In this document: piece after piece, positions 1 to 5,080 of the stretch
How the letters are laid out: every line of letters starts with the position of its first letter
How positions within the stretch are numbered: the stretch's first letter is position 1
Origin: an uncultured bacterium
GTDB lineage: Bacteria; Cyanobacteriota; Vampirovibrionia; Gastranaerophilales; Gastranaerophilaceae
Assembly (NCBI GenBank): GCA_900554095.1
Contig: USGC01000141.1
Location: 1-5,080 of the forward strand
Reading direction: 5' to 3'
DNA length: 5,080 nucleotides
The notes under the pieces: model-generated
What the model was told of the DNA's origin: nothing
The model's input: the letters and a program-made list of their open reading frames with translations, nothing else
Database searches by the model: none
Translations under genes and position numbers: made by a program

Positions 1-85
1 TCAGACAGTGCTCGCTCACCGTCCTCAAGCTTAAGTGCCAGTAATTGTTTTTTTTAATTCTAATTCTAATAATATTATTTATGTA
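1..85. other. Window edge, no gene identified; possible gene tail and T8 tract
   Basis: No complete gene fits here. Bases 1-45 are less AT-rich than what follows, and plus-strand frames stop at 32, 40 and 55, so the 3' end of a plus-strand gene running in from outside is possible. An imperfect hairpin (GAC-A-GTG at 4-10 with CAC-C-GTC at 17-23) is visible. A run of eight T (48-55) is followed by a short TAATTC tandem duplication, giving very AT-rich spacer DNA. The T run could be a terminator tail for an upstream plus-strand gene, but no strong stem directly precedes it. Confidence 0.3.
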
Positions 86-117
86 AACAAACACCCGCTG
101 GGGTTGCGGGTGTTGTT
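86..117 (-). terminator. Rho-independent terminator of the minus-strand operon
   Basis: A 9-bp perfect stem (AACACCCGC at 90-98 with GCGGGTGTT at 106-114) encloses a 7-base loop. It can extend to 86-88/115-117 with one bulged base. Read on the minus strand, the stem is GC-rich at its base and is followed by a T-rich tail (TTTGTTTACAT). It lies immediately after the stop codon of the small membrane-protein gene at 122. On the plus strand the downstream sequence is not T-rich, so it should act mainly on minus-strand transcription. Confidence 0.85.
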
Positions 118-121
118 GGAA

Positions 122-385
122 TTATCTTTTTAAATGGTTTTGAAGTCTTTTGTGGTGTTCTTCGGAAATTCGCTTTGCATTCTGTTCAATATCGCTTTTC
201 ATATCCATTGCGATTTTGTGCAGGTTATCCTGCGTGTTGCCAAAGTCTAATGAACATGATTCATTTTCATGATTTTTAAATTTTTTAACAATTTCATCAA
301 ACTTTCCGCTTTTTGCAAGAAAGACAGCGCCTGCTGCGGCTGCAAAAGCTGAAATTCCGAGAATTATTTTAAGAGTTTTACCCAT
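122..385 (-). CDS. Small single-pass membrane-anchored protein of unknown function
   Basis: An 87-residue protein of no family I can name with confidence. An N-terminal hydrophobic, Ala/Gly-rich segment (about residues 5-24, after a short Lys-containing start) should form one membrane helix. The rest is polar, Lys/Glu-rich and probably helical, with one Cys (residue 44) and a basic His/Arg/Lys-rich C-terminus. The layout resembles YtxH-type or other small stress-associated anchored proteins, but this is only similarity of architecture. I chose the start at 385 because AAAGGTG lies six bases before it. An in-frame ATG at 415 would add ten basic residues but has only GAAAG abutting it; it lies three bases after the stop of the upstream ferritin-like gene, so start by translational coupling cannot be excluded. 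It is the last gene of a three-gene minus-strand operon, followed directly by a terminator. Confidence 0.7.
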   Translation of the reverse strand: MGKTLKIILGISAFAAAAGAVFLAKSGKFDEIVKKFKNHENESCSLDFGNTQDNLHKIAMDMKSDIEQNAKRISEEHHKRLQNHLKR

Positions 386-418
386 TGATTTCACCTTTCT
401 TTTAAATTTTTTCATCTT

Positions 419-1723
419 TCAAAACGCAAGCATGTCATTCGACAGCATTTCTTCGTAATCATCTGCTGTAACTGTATCCGGCGCTTGGGCTTTTTCTTCA
501 AGTCCCATGCGCACAATTTCAGGCTGCTTTTTGATTAACTTGTTTGAAGCAGAAACAATGTCGCGGCCTATTGATGTTGTAATTAATTGGATAGTTTTTT
601 CAGTCGGTGAACCCGCTGCATTAACTATCTCTTGGACTTCATAACTCGCCCAATCTTCAGGCAGTTCATCGATCGTTGTGTAACCCTTATCTTCTGTACC
701 GTCAAGACGCTTGTCTGCTTCGTTCAAAAGTATGTCTGTTACATATTCTTTTTGGCTTTCAAAGTGGCATGGCTCGACAACTTTTGTACCAATAATCTCT
801 TCCGGATCGCGGCCTTCATGCTTTTTAATTAAGTCTGATGCAATGTGAAGGTGTTCGATTTCAAATGCCAAAAATTCTTCCCAAATTTGTTTTAATTTCG
901 GATCTTCTTCGTCTTTGTAGCAGTTGTAGTATGTGCAAACTTCTGTGAATTCATGAAGAAGCAATTTTTCAAACATGGTTTCAGAAGGATCAATCAAAGA
1001 TTCATACATTGAAACGTGTTCTTCTTCAACGTCGCAAATTTCACCGAAAGTTCTGCGTAAATCATCGTTGCCATACATCATACCGTGTTCTGCATAAAAA
1101 TTATGAGTTTGCTGTTCGCCAGCAACAAGCGTCATAATGTTGACTTTTGTTTGAGGAGACGCAGTATTTTTATCGTAATGTTTTCTCAATCTCATAACAT
1201 TATCGTTGTGATGGTTTTGGGTTGGGCGGCTGACAACAACATCGGTTTGAGCCTGAATAATGTCATTAGGGTCAATTCCGTGCATCATATATGCCCATTG
1301 GCTGTATCTGTAAAGATGGTCAAAGTCTTCAAGAAGCCCAAAATTAAAAGTTTCTTTAACATATTCATCAGGCTCGTTCTGTGCAAGCCAAGCTGTCAGG
1401 TCAACTGCAACCTGTTCATAGCCAAGAGTTGTTTCAAGAACGTTCTGATTTGCAGGCGTAAGCCAGTTTACGGTTGTTTGCTGCATATCTTCGATTCTTC
1501 TTGACTGCGTAATAATTTTACAAGCTTCCTCATCAGGGCAGAATCTTGAAAAACAATGTTTGAAATTCCAAGCTTCGACTTCTATTCCATTCATCAAAAT
1601 CTGTCTTGTGCGGCTGTAGCAGTCAACATCAAGTTTATTAAATGGTCTTTTTACAATATCTCGCCAAGTACGGAGTTGGCGGTCAAGGGAAATTCCTTTT
1701 TCTTTTAACGGATTGAATGTCAT
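419..1723 (-). CDS. Large ferritin-like (di-iron) protein with three E...[ED]xxH hairpins
   Basis: A 434-residue soluble, mostly helical acidic protein without a signal peptide. Its core carries ferritin/rubrerythrin-type metal motifs: Glu103 with Asp133-x-x-His136, Glu203 with Glu233-x-x-His236, and Glu258 (Glu261 close by) with Glu288-x-x-His291. In each pair the first Glu and the second acidic residue are exactly 30 apart, close to the helix-pair spacing of ferritins. Two such hairpins normally build one di-iron site; here hairpins two and three look complete, and the first has Asp in place of Glu. Residues 320-434 form an extra C-terminal region I cannot assign. A Cys-containing stretch lies at 57-68, but there is no rubredoxin CxxC pair. 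At more than twice the length of ferritin or bacterioferritin, it is unlikely to be a plain cage subunit. Oxygen/peroxide handling or a ferritin-like oxidase role is possible. The start has AAAGGA about eight bases upstream and follows the GH13-like gene by 17 bases, so the two are surely co-transcribed. Confidence 0.75.
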   Translation of the reverse strand: MTFNPLKEKGISLDRQLRTWRDIVKRPFNKLDVDCYSRTRQILMNGIEVEAWNFKHCFSRFCPDEEACKIITQSRRIEDMQQTTVNWLTPANQNVLETTLGYEQVAVDLTAWLAQNEPDEYVKETFNFGLLEDFDHLYRYSQWAYMMHGIDPNDIIQAQTDVVVSRPTQNHHNDNVMRLRKHYDKNTASPQTKVNIMTLVAGEQQTHNFYAEHGMMYGNDDLRRTFGEICDVEEEHVSMYESLIDPSETMFEKLLLHEFTEVCTYYNCYKDEEDPKLKQIWEEFLAFEIEHLHIASDLIKKHEGRDPEEIIGTKVVEPCHFESQKEYVTDILLNEADKRLDGTEDKGYTTIDELPEDWASYEVQEIVNAAGSPTEKTIQLITTSIGRDIVSASNKLIKKQPEIVRMGLEEKAQAPDTVTADDYEEMLSNDMLAF

Positions 1724-1741
1724 TTTCTTTTCCTTTCTTTG

Positions 1742-3088
1742 TTATTTGTCGAGGGCAAAGGCAAAAAGCTCAGCAGCCTCGTGGTTGTAATTTATGCCGT
1801 CATCGTGGGTAAAAAGATTATACCAATGACTTTGGGGGGTTCCGTCTGTAGAGTAAGACGGGTTGGTCATCATTAAGTGGTGGGTGTTTGTGTCATATCG
1901 CAGCGGAAACAAGTCTTCCATCTGCATAAAGCTGGGTAGTTTATCAGACGCCAGTTCAAATCCAAAAAGCGAATTTCTAATACGGTTTAAGCGCACCTCA
2001 TACGGCGTGCCGCCTTCGGTGTTATCATTTGAGACTTCCACACCAGGCGAATACTCGCGATTGTATTTTAATTTATCGGACCAATCCTTGACACTGTAGT
2101 AATTGTCAGGATTAATAAAGGCTGTTACGGCTGTAAGTCCCAGATTTTTGTATCTGTCAAAATCTCCTGTACTTTTTTCACCCACAAAGCTCAATGTTGT
2201 CATGCCGGAACGTTCGCGGATTTGCTGTAAGATATACTGCATTTGGCCGTATTCCGGCAAATCGCCGACGCCTGTATAGTTTTCGCAATCATATCCGCCG
2301 ATATGTTTTGCAGAATCAATAAATATCGCTTCAAAGCCTAATTTACAAAGCTTTACACAGCTTTCAATCCAAAGTTCTTGATGTTCAGGCTTACACCAGC
2401 CAAAAGGTTCATCTTCACCGCCGTCGTGTGATATTTTCATTTGATCCGCAGAAATTACCACGCGAAATCCTGTTTTAATTCCCCTAAAATGCGCTAAATC
2501 ATTAAATGCGCGAAACTGTTCTTCCGGTGAAACCTTGTCAGCGATAGAATAATCAATGATATTATCACTGTAACCCGCATTAAGCTTCACGCCGTAAATC
2601 GAATTTTCTTCAAACGGGCCCTTGTTGTAACTGTCGCCGTAAATATTTTCCCAAATTTGCGACAGTATAACACAATTAGCCCAGCTTTTAGCAGACGGAG
2701 GAATTGCCGGTAAAAGTTTCATAGCGCTGATAATTCCGCAACAGCAGCGGCCGCCGTGCATTTCTGCAATTGCGCGGTCGTTTATTTCTATATAGTTTGC
2801 TAATCGGCCCCATTTGTCCCCGTAATCCGGCGATAGAATTTCTTTTGGGAATTCATGGTAAAAAACTCCGCCTTCATTCAAGGTTACAATTGAATCAACT
2901 GCACGCTTGAAAGATCTTGTCAAAAGCTGTGATGGATGAATTTTAGCAATCCATTTTTTGTTAGAAGCGCTGCCTACACCGTGATAAGCGTGTTCTTCCG
3001 TCCATTTATCGTAATGAAGTGCAGTACTCCCGGATTTAACCATCAAAAGTTTATCGACCGGTGTCATAGCATCAAAGTTATTCATCAT
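1742..3088 (-). CDS. Divergent alpha-amylase-fold (GH13-like) protein, probably altered or lost catalysis
   Basis: A 448-residue protein that I place, by motif reading only, in the (beta/alpha)8 alpha-amylase clan. LLPAIPPS (125-132), a DYSIAD segment near 179-184 and PEEQFRAF...AHFRGIK (188-205) resemble the family's run into strand 3. FIDSAKH (256-262) matches conserved region II with nucleophile Asp258, and FVGE (301-304) matches region III with acid/base Glu304. Region I (VVISAD, 210-215) lacks the usual Asp and Asn-His. The best region IV candidate (VSNDN, 352-356) reads Asn-Asp-Asn instead of Asn-His-Asp. The Asp258-Glu304 distance (46) is longer than common. There is an unusual Cys triplet at 115-117 and no signal peptide, so it is probably cytoplasmic. 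The open frame reaches a TTG at 3115, but ATG 3088 (or ATG 3085) is more likely: it follows a TATAAA by six bases. It is the first gene of the operon with the ferritin-like and small membrane proteins. It could instead belong to another TIM-barrel hydrolase family. Confidence 0.6.
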   Translation of the reverse strand: MMNNFDAMTPVDKLLMVKSGSTALHYDKWTEEHAYHGVGSASNKKWIAKIHPSQLLTRSFKRAVDSIVTLNEGGVFYHEFPKEILSPDYGDKWGRLANYIEINDRAIAEMHGGRCCCGIISAMKLLPAIPPSAKSWANCVILSQIWENIYGDSYNKGPFEENSIYGVKLNAGYSDNIIDYSIADKVSPEEQFRAFNDLAHFRGIKTGFRVVISADQMKISHDGGEDEPFGWCKPEHQELWIESCVKLCKLGFEAIFIDSAKHIGGYDCENYTGVGDLPEYGQMQYILQQIRERSGMTTLSFVGEKSTGDFDRYKNLGLTAVTAFINPDNYYSVKDWSDKLKYNREYSPGVEVSNDNTEGGTPYEVRLNRIRNSLFGFELASDKLPSFMQMEDLFPLRYDTNTHHLMMTNPSYSTDGTPQSHWYNLFTHDDGINYNHEAAELFAFALDK

Positions 3089-3100
3089 AACTTTTTTATA
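3089..3100 (-). promoter_or_regulatory. Candidate -10 of the minus-strand operon, leaderless layout
   Basis: On the minus strand TATAAA (3100-3095) is followed by exactly six bases and then ATG at 3088, with no Shine-Dalgarno before the ATG. No good -35 hexamer sits 16-18 bases upstream. Instead a perfect inverted repeat is centred about 42 bases upstream of the ATG. The DNA here is extremely A/T-rich, so a chance match is a real possibility. The true promoter could lie farther upstream, in which case the inverted repeat would be in the mRNA leader. Confidence 0.35.
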
Positions 3101-3121
3101 AAAAAAGAAAAACAAAAAAGC

Positions 3122-3139
3122 ATTACCTAAACAGGTAAT
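3122..3139. promoter_or_regulatory. Perfect inverted repeat (candidate operator or attenuator)
   Basis: ATTACCT (3122-3128) and AGGTAAT (3133-3139) are perfect 7-bp arms around AAAC. If transcription of the minus-strand operon starts at 3088, the centre is at about -42, where an activator dimer overlapping the -35 would bind, and the -35 is poor. Alternatively, read as minus-strand RNA, the stem is followed by a long T-rich run (TTTTTTGTTTTTC), which would make it a weak terminator or attenuator in the leader. I cannot decide between the two. Confidence 0.5.
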
Positions 3140-3159
3140 TACAAGGCATTTAAAAAAAT

Positions 3160-3190
3160 TTTACGCCAATAAAATTTTATGTGATAAAAT
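3160..3190 (+). promoter_or_regulatory. Ferritin promoter with extended -10 and overlapping inverted repeat
   Basis: TAAAAT (3185-3190) preceded by TGA makes an extended -10 (TG-N-hexamer), with a weak -35 TTTACG at 3160-3165 (19-base spacer). This predicts a start near 3197 and a ~29-base leader holding the Shine-Dalgarno. The -10 lies inside a perfect 17-bp inverted repeat, ATTTTAT-GTG-ATAAAAT (3174-3190), a plausible operator. Fur and PerR boxes are also AT-rich palindromes of similar length with a 1-base centre, so assigning the regulator is inference. Confidence 0.55.
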
Positions 3191-3225
3191 CATCTTGAGG
3201 ACAATAAAAGAAAAGGAGTAAGAAA

Positions 3226-3735
3226 ATGATTTCAGAAAAATTAGAAAAAGCATTTAACGATCAAATTAACAAAGAATTTTATTCAAAATACCTTTACTTA
3301 TCAATGCAGGCGTACTTCAAAAGCCTAAACTTAAATGGTTTTGTAAACTGGATGGACGTACAGGTTCAGGAAGAAAACGCACACGCCATGGGCATGTATG
3401 ATTACTTGAGCGAACGCGGCGGCACAATAGAGCTTGGCGCAATTGACAAACCGCCTTTCCAATGGTCATCACCTTTGGAAGTATTTGAAGAAGTATTGAA
3501 ACACGAACAGTACGTAACATCTCGCATTAATGCCTTAATGGACGTTGCAGAAGAAGTAAAAGACCGTGCAGCGCTTTCATTCCTGGATTGGTACCTGAAG
3601 GAACAGGTAGAAGAAGAATCAAGTGTAGGCGGAGTTTTAGCAACCCTAAGACTAATCAAAGACGACGCAAAAGCATTGTTAATGCTTGACAAAGACTTAG
3701 CCGCAAGAACTTTCGTTGCGCCGGTCATCGGGTAA
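3226..3735 (+). CDS. ftnA: Non-haem ferritin (FtnA type)
   Basis: A 169-residue ferritin of standard length, which oxidises Fe(II) and stores it as a mineral inside a 24-subunit cytoplasmic shell. The ferroxidase-centre residues sit at the numbering known from E. coli FtnA: Glu17, Glu50, His53, Glu94 and Gln127, with Tyr24 nearby and Glu49, Glu126, Glu129 and Glu130 for the third (C) iron site. The four-helix-bundle signature is continuous (FYSKYLYLSM, EENAHAMGMYDYL, FLDWYLKEQVEEES). No haem-ligand Met is needed or evident, so this is not bacterioferritin. The start is fixed by AAGGAG seven bases upstream. It has its own promoter, is divergent from the ferritin-like operon, and ends before a hairpin terminator shared with the convergent toxin-antitoxin unit. 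Nothing suggests damage. Confidence 0.97.
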   Translation: MISEKLEKAFNDQINKEFYSKYLYLSMQAYFKSLNLNGFVNWMDVQVQEENAHAMGMYDYLSERGGTIELGAIDKPPFQWSSPLEVFEEVLKHEQYVTSRINALMDVAEEVKDRAALSFLDWYLKEQVEEESSVGGVLATLRLIKDDAKALLMLDKDLAARTFVAPVIG

Positions 3736-3757
3736 AATCCTTTTTACAGTTATACAC

Positions 3758-3790
3758 AAAAGCAGACAAGTATTCGACTTGCCTGCTTTT
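3758..3790. terminator. Bidirectional hairpin terminator between ferritin and the antitoxin
   Basis: AAAAGCAGACAAGT (3758-3771) pairs with ACTTGCCTGCTTTT (3777-3790) around the loop ATTCG: 14 base pairs with one A:C mismatch (3766/3782) on the plus strand. Read from the minus strand, that position becomes a G:U pair, so the stem is stronger in that direction. Both ends are A/T tracts, giving a U-run in either direction. The right arm overlaps the antitoxin stop codon (3789-3791) by two bases. Confidence 0.88.
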
Positions 3791-4127
3791 ATATTTTACT
3801 TACCGACAACGTCATATCATAACCTAAGCCCATAAAAATTTTATGCAATACTTCAATACTAGGTATCATTTTTCTTGCAAATATTTTATAAAGAGTAATC
3901 CGATGAATACCTATGATTTTAGCAAATTCACAAATTGTATATTTAGACTCAATTAAAGGTTTTAAATTATAAACAAGCTCATTAACGTCCTTCGTTTTGG
4001 AATAATCCTCTAAAATCCCATCAAGCCACATTTGAGCATATTCAGAATCTTCTTTTAATTGCTGCTTAAAATAATCTTGATGTTTCGGCAAGCTTTCTAA
4101 TAAGATAATTTCTTTGTTATTATTCAT
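3789..4127 (-). CDS. HTH antitoxin of a type II toxin-antitoxin pair (HI1420-like)
   Basis: A 112-residue protein with a helix-turn-helix in its C-terminal half (about residues 64-86: CEFAKIIGIHRITLYKIFAR), followed by a final hydrophobic helix (LHKIFMGLGYDMTLS). The order 'short N-terminal helix, YAQMWLDGILED-like segment, HTH' is that of the addiction-module antidote proteins found downstream of HI1419-type toxins. It should bind and neutralise the toxin and, through the HTH, repress the shared promoter. Its ATG overlaps the toxin stop codon (ATGA), so translation is likely coupled. It also has its own AAAGGA seven bases upstream, which would favour antitoxin excess. The stop codon lies in the edge of the downstream terminator. 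Confidence 0.88.
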   Translation of the reverse strand: MNNNKEIILLESLPKHQDYFKQQLKEDSEYAQMWLDGILEDYSKTKDVNELVYNLKPLIESKYTICEFAKIIGIHRITLYKIFARKMIPSIEVLHKIFMGLGYDMTLSVSKI

Positions 4128-4441
4128 AATTGGGTCCTTTCAATATATTCATTCACATATTTTTGGGCTAATTCAATGTCTTTATTCTGTCTTGATTTAT
4201 TACCGCCTGTTAATAATAAAATAATTTTATTACCTCTTTCCATATAATATATTCTTAATCCGTTTGAAAACTTAAATTCGTATAAATTTTCAGATAATCT
4301 TTTGTAATCACCAAGAATACCTCTTTCAATCTTGGAAATTCTTTTGTCTACAATAAGCCTTAAACTTTTGTCAAGAGATTTATACCATTCAATATACGGA
4401 ATTTTATTATTGGAACACTGGAAATAAATAATTTCTTTCAT
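4124..4441 (-). CDS. RelE/ParE-superfamily toxin (HI1419/Gp49-like, HigB type)
   Basis: A 105-residue protein with the family's running order: an N-terminal IEWYKSL helix, RISKIERGILGDYKRLSENLYEFKF (residues 34-58, split here by the conserved GD at 44-45), NGLRIYYMERG (60-70), and the diagnostic LLLTGGNKSRQNKDIELA (75-92). Family members of the RelE/HigB fold usually act as ribosome-dependent mRNA nucleases; activity of this one is inference. The toxin gene comes first and the antitoxin second, as in HI1419/HI1420 and higBA. The ATG at 4441 has no Shine-Dalgarno and lies six bases after a strong extended -10, so the mRNA is probably leaderless, which may keep toxin translation low. The gene is intact. 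Confidence 0.92.
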   Translation of the reverse strand: MKEIIYFQCSNNKIPYIEWYKSLDKSLRLIVDKRISKIERGILGDYKRLSENLYEFKFSNGLRIYYMERGNKIILLLTGGNKSRQNKDIELAQKYVNEYIERTQL

Positions 4442-4446
4442 AAAAT

Positions 4447-4470
4447 TATTGTAGCATATAAGTTACAATA
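4447..4470. promoter_or_regulatory. Inverted repeat over the toxin-antitoxin promoter, likely operator
   Basis: TATTGTA (4447-4453) and TACAATA (4464-4470) are perfect 7-bp arms separated by ten bases, so the arm centres are 17 bp apart. One arm covers the -10 and the other ends directly beside the -35. This is where autorepression by the HTH antitoxin or the toxin-antitoxin complex would be expected. The repeat is read directly; the binder is inferred. Confidence 0.65.
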
Positions 4471-4476
4471 TTTCAA
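4448..4476 (-). promoter_or_regulatory. Toxin-antitoxin promoter (near consensus, extended -10)
   Basis: Read on the minus strand: -35 TTGAAA (4476-4471), a 17-base spacer, then TGC-TACAAT with the -10 at 4453-4448. Each hexamer differs from consensus by one base, and the TGN extension is present. Six bases then lead to the toxin ATG, placing the predicted transcription start on the ATG itself. Confidence 0.8.
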
Positions 4477-4509
4477 GCCTTATATTTATTACATAGCCCG
4501 ATAATATAA

Positions 4510-4544
4510 TTGCCCAGAAAAATTTTTGGGTGTATAATCATTCT
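4510..4544 (+). promoter_or_regulatory. Promoter of the parvulin gene, leaderless layout
   Basis: TTGCCC (4510-4515), a 17-base spacer, and a consensus TATAAT (4533-4538), followed by six bases and ATG at 4545. The predicted start of transcription coincides with the start codon, and no Shine-Dalgarno is present. It is divergent from the toxin-antitoxin promoter, with 33 bases between the two -35 elements. Confidence 0.75.
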
Positions 4545-4895
4545 ATGATTAAAACTATTACAAAATTATTTTTAACATTAGCATTGTTGTGCTCAAGCGT
4601 TTTTGCGGCAGAGGAATTCTCTCAGGTGCGCGCAAGCCATATCCTCGTTAAGTCTGCTGCTGAAGCCATTCAAATTAAAAAAGACCTCGATGAAGGCGGT
4701 GATTTTGAATATTATGCTCAAAAATATTCAATCTGCCCCTCCGGTCAACGCGGCGGTGATTTAGGATTTTTCGGAAAAGGCCAAATGGTGCCGGAATTTG
4801 AAAAAAAAGCTTTCTCGCTTCCTGTCGGTGAAGTTTCCGAGCCTGTATACTCGCCCTTTGGCTGGCATATCATCAAAGTTACCGAACACAAGTAA
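4545..4895 (+). CDS. Exported single-domain parvulin peptidyl-prolyl isomerase (PpiC/Par10-like)
   Basis: A 116-residue protein: a signal peptide (residues 1-21, basic start, LFLTLALLCSSV core, likely cut after VFA) followed by one parvulin domain. SHILVKS (31-37) and FGWHIIKV (105-112) carry the two active-site histidines (His32, His108). The middle, YSICPSGQRGGDLGFF (61-76) and GQMVPEFEKKAF, follows E. coli Par10 almost residue for residue, including the active-site Cys (64) and substrate-pocket Met81/Phe85. The family catalyses cis-trans isomerisation of peptidyl-prolyl bonds. Par10 is cytoplasmic; here the signal peptide sends the domain to the periplasm or outside, without the chaperone domain of SurA or the membrane anchor of PrsA. 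The Cys at 16 is not in a proper lipobox (Leu at -1), so a lipoprotein is unlikely. A GTG at 4530 would add five residues but lies within the promoter, overlapping the base before the -10; ATG 4545 is preferred. Confidence 0.93.
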   Translation: MIKTITKLFLTLALLCSSVFAAEEFSQVRASHILVKSAAEAIQIKKDLDEGGDFEYYAQKYSICPSGQRGGDLGFFGKGQMVPEFEKKAFSLPVGEVSEPVYSPFGWHIIKVTEHK

Positions 4896-4970
4896 AAATC
4901 CTACTTTCTGCTAATGCTTTTTTACAAAACTCCTTTTATAATAAATTCAGAAAAATAAGGAGTTTATGAA
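4896..4970 (+). promoter_or_regulatory. Intergenic region with -10 and ribosome-binding site of the next gene
   Basis: A consensus TATAAT at 4937-4942 has no convincing -35 at 16-18 bases. AAGGAG (4957-4962) lies eight bases before ATG 4971 and fixes that start; an earlier ATG at 4966 runs into a stop after thirteen codons. No convincing terminator follows the parvulin stop (only a 5-bp AAGTA/TACTT pairing near 4890-4906), so read-through from the parvulin gene is possible. Confidence 0.5.
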
Positions 4971-5080
4971 ATGTATTTATTTTTACGATGGGTCGGATAT
5001 GCTTTAGTAATTATGTTTATCGCCTGGGTTGTGCCGGGGATTTCGGTTGCAAACTTTCTGACCGCAATGCTTGTTGCGAT
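4971..5080 (+). CDS. Partial: PF04020-type small membrane protein ('phage holin family')
   Basis: Only the first 36 codons are in the window; the gene runs off the right edge. The visible part is a short basic-containing start (MYLFLRW), a hydrophobic helix (about residues 8-21), then VPGISVANFLTAMLVA. This 'helix, PGI-x-V, x-x-F, second hydrophobic helix' start is typical of the four-helix membrane proteins filed under PF04020 and misleadingly called phage holins. They are ordinary chromosomal genes of unknown function, so this is not evidence of a prophage. The start is supported by AAGGAG at 4957-4962. Confidence 0.75.
   Translation, partial: MYLFLRWVGYALVIMFIAWVVPGISVANFLTAMLVA

Overview
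The window is AT-rich bacterial DNA with short intergenic gaps, clear Shine-Dalgarno sites on some genes, a conventional signal peptide and bacterial-type promoters. Seven complete genes and one partial gene can be supported. The taxon cannot be fixed from this sequence. A low-GC, host- or gut-associated anaerobe or microaerobe with a Gram-negative envelope, such as a Gastranaerophilales/Melainabacteria-type lineage, is only a guess.

Left part (1-3225). A three-gene minus-strand operon reads from right to left: a divergent alpha-amylase-fold (GH13-like) protein, a 434-residue ferritin-like protein with three Glu...Glu/Asp-x-x-His hairpins, and a small membrane-anchored protein. A strong hairpin terminator at 86-117 closes it. 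The first ~85 bases hold only a possible gene tail and a T-rich tract.

Centre (3089-3790). A 137-base divergent promoter region separates this operon from a canonical plus-strand FtnA-type ferritin whose ferroxidase residues are all present at their usual positions. The divergent region carries two perfect inverted repeats, one over the ferritin -10 and one just upstream of the GH13-like gene. A canonical ferritin facing an operon with a second, unusual ferritin-like protein suggests a shared iron/oxidative-stress theme; this is inference. A bidirectional hairpin terminator separates ferritin from the next, convergent unit.

Right part (3789-5080). A RelE/ParE-superfamily toxin and its HTH antitoxin (HI1419/HI1420-like, toxin first, ATGA overlap) lie on the minus strand behind a near-consensus promoter whose -10 and spacer are covered by a perfect inverted repeat, the likely autoregulatory operator. 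Divergent from it is an exported single-domain parvulin prolyl isomerase, followed by the start of a PF04020-type small membrane protein cut by the window end.

A cross-cutting pattern: three genes (toxin, parvulin, GH13-like protein) have a -10-like hexamer exactly six bases before their ATG and no Shine-Dalgarno, as expected for leaderless mRNAs. The others have good ribosome-binding sites.
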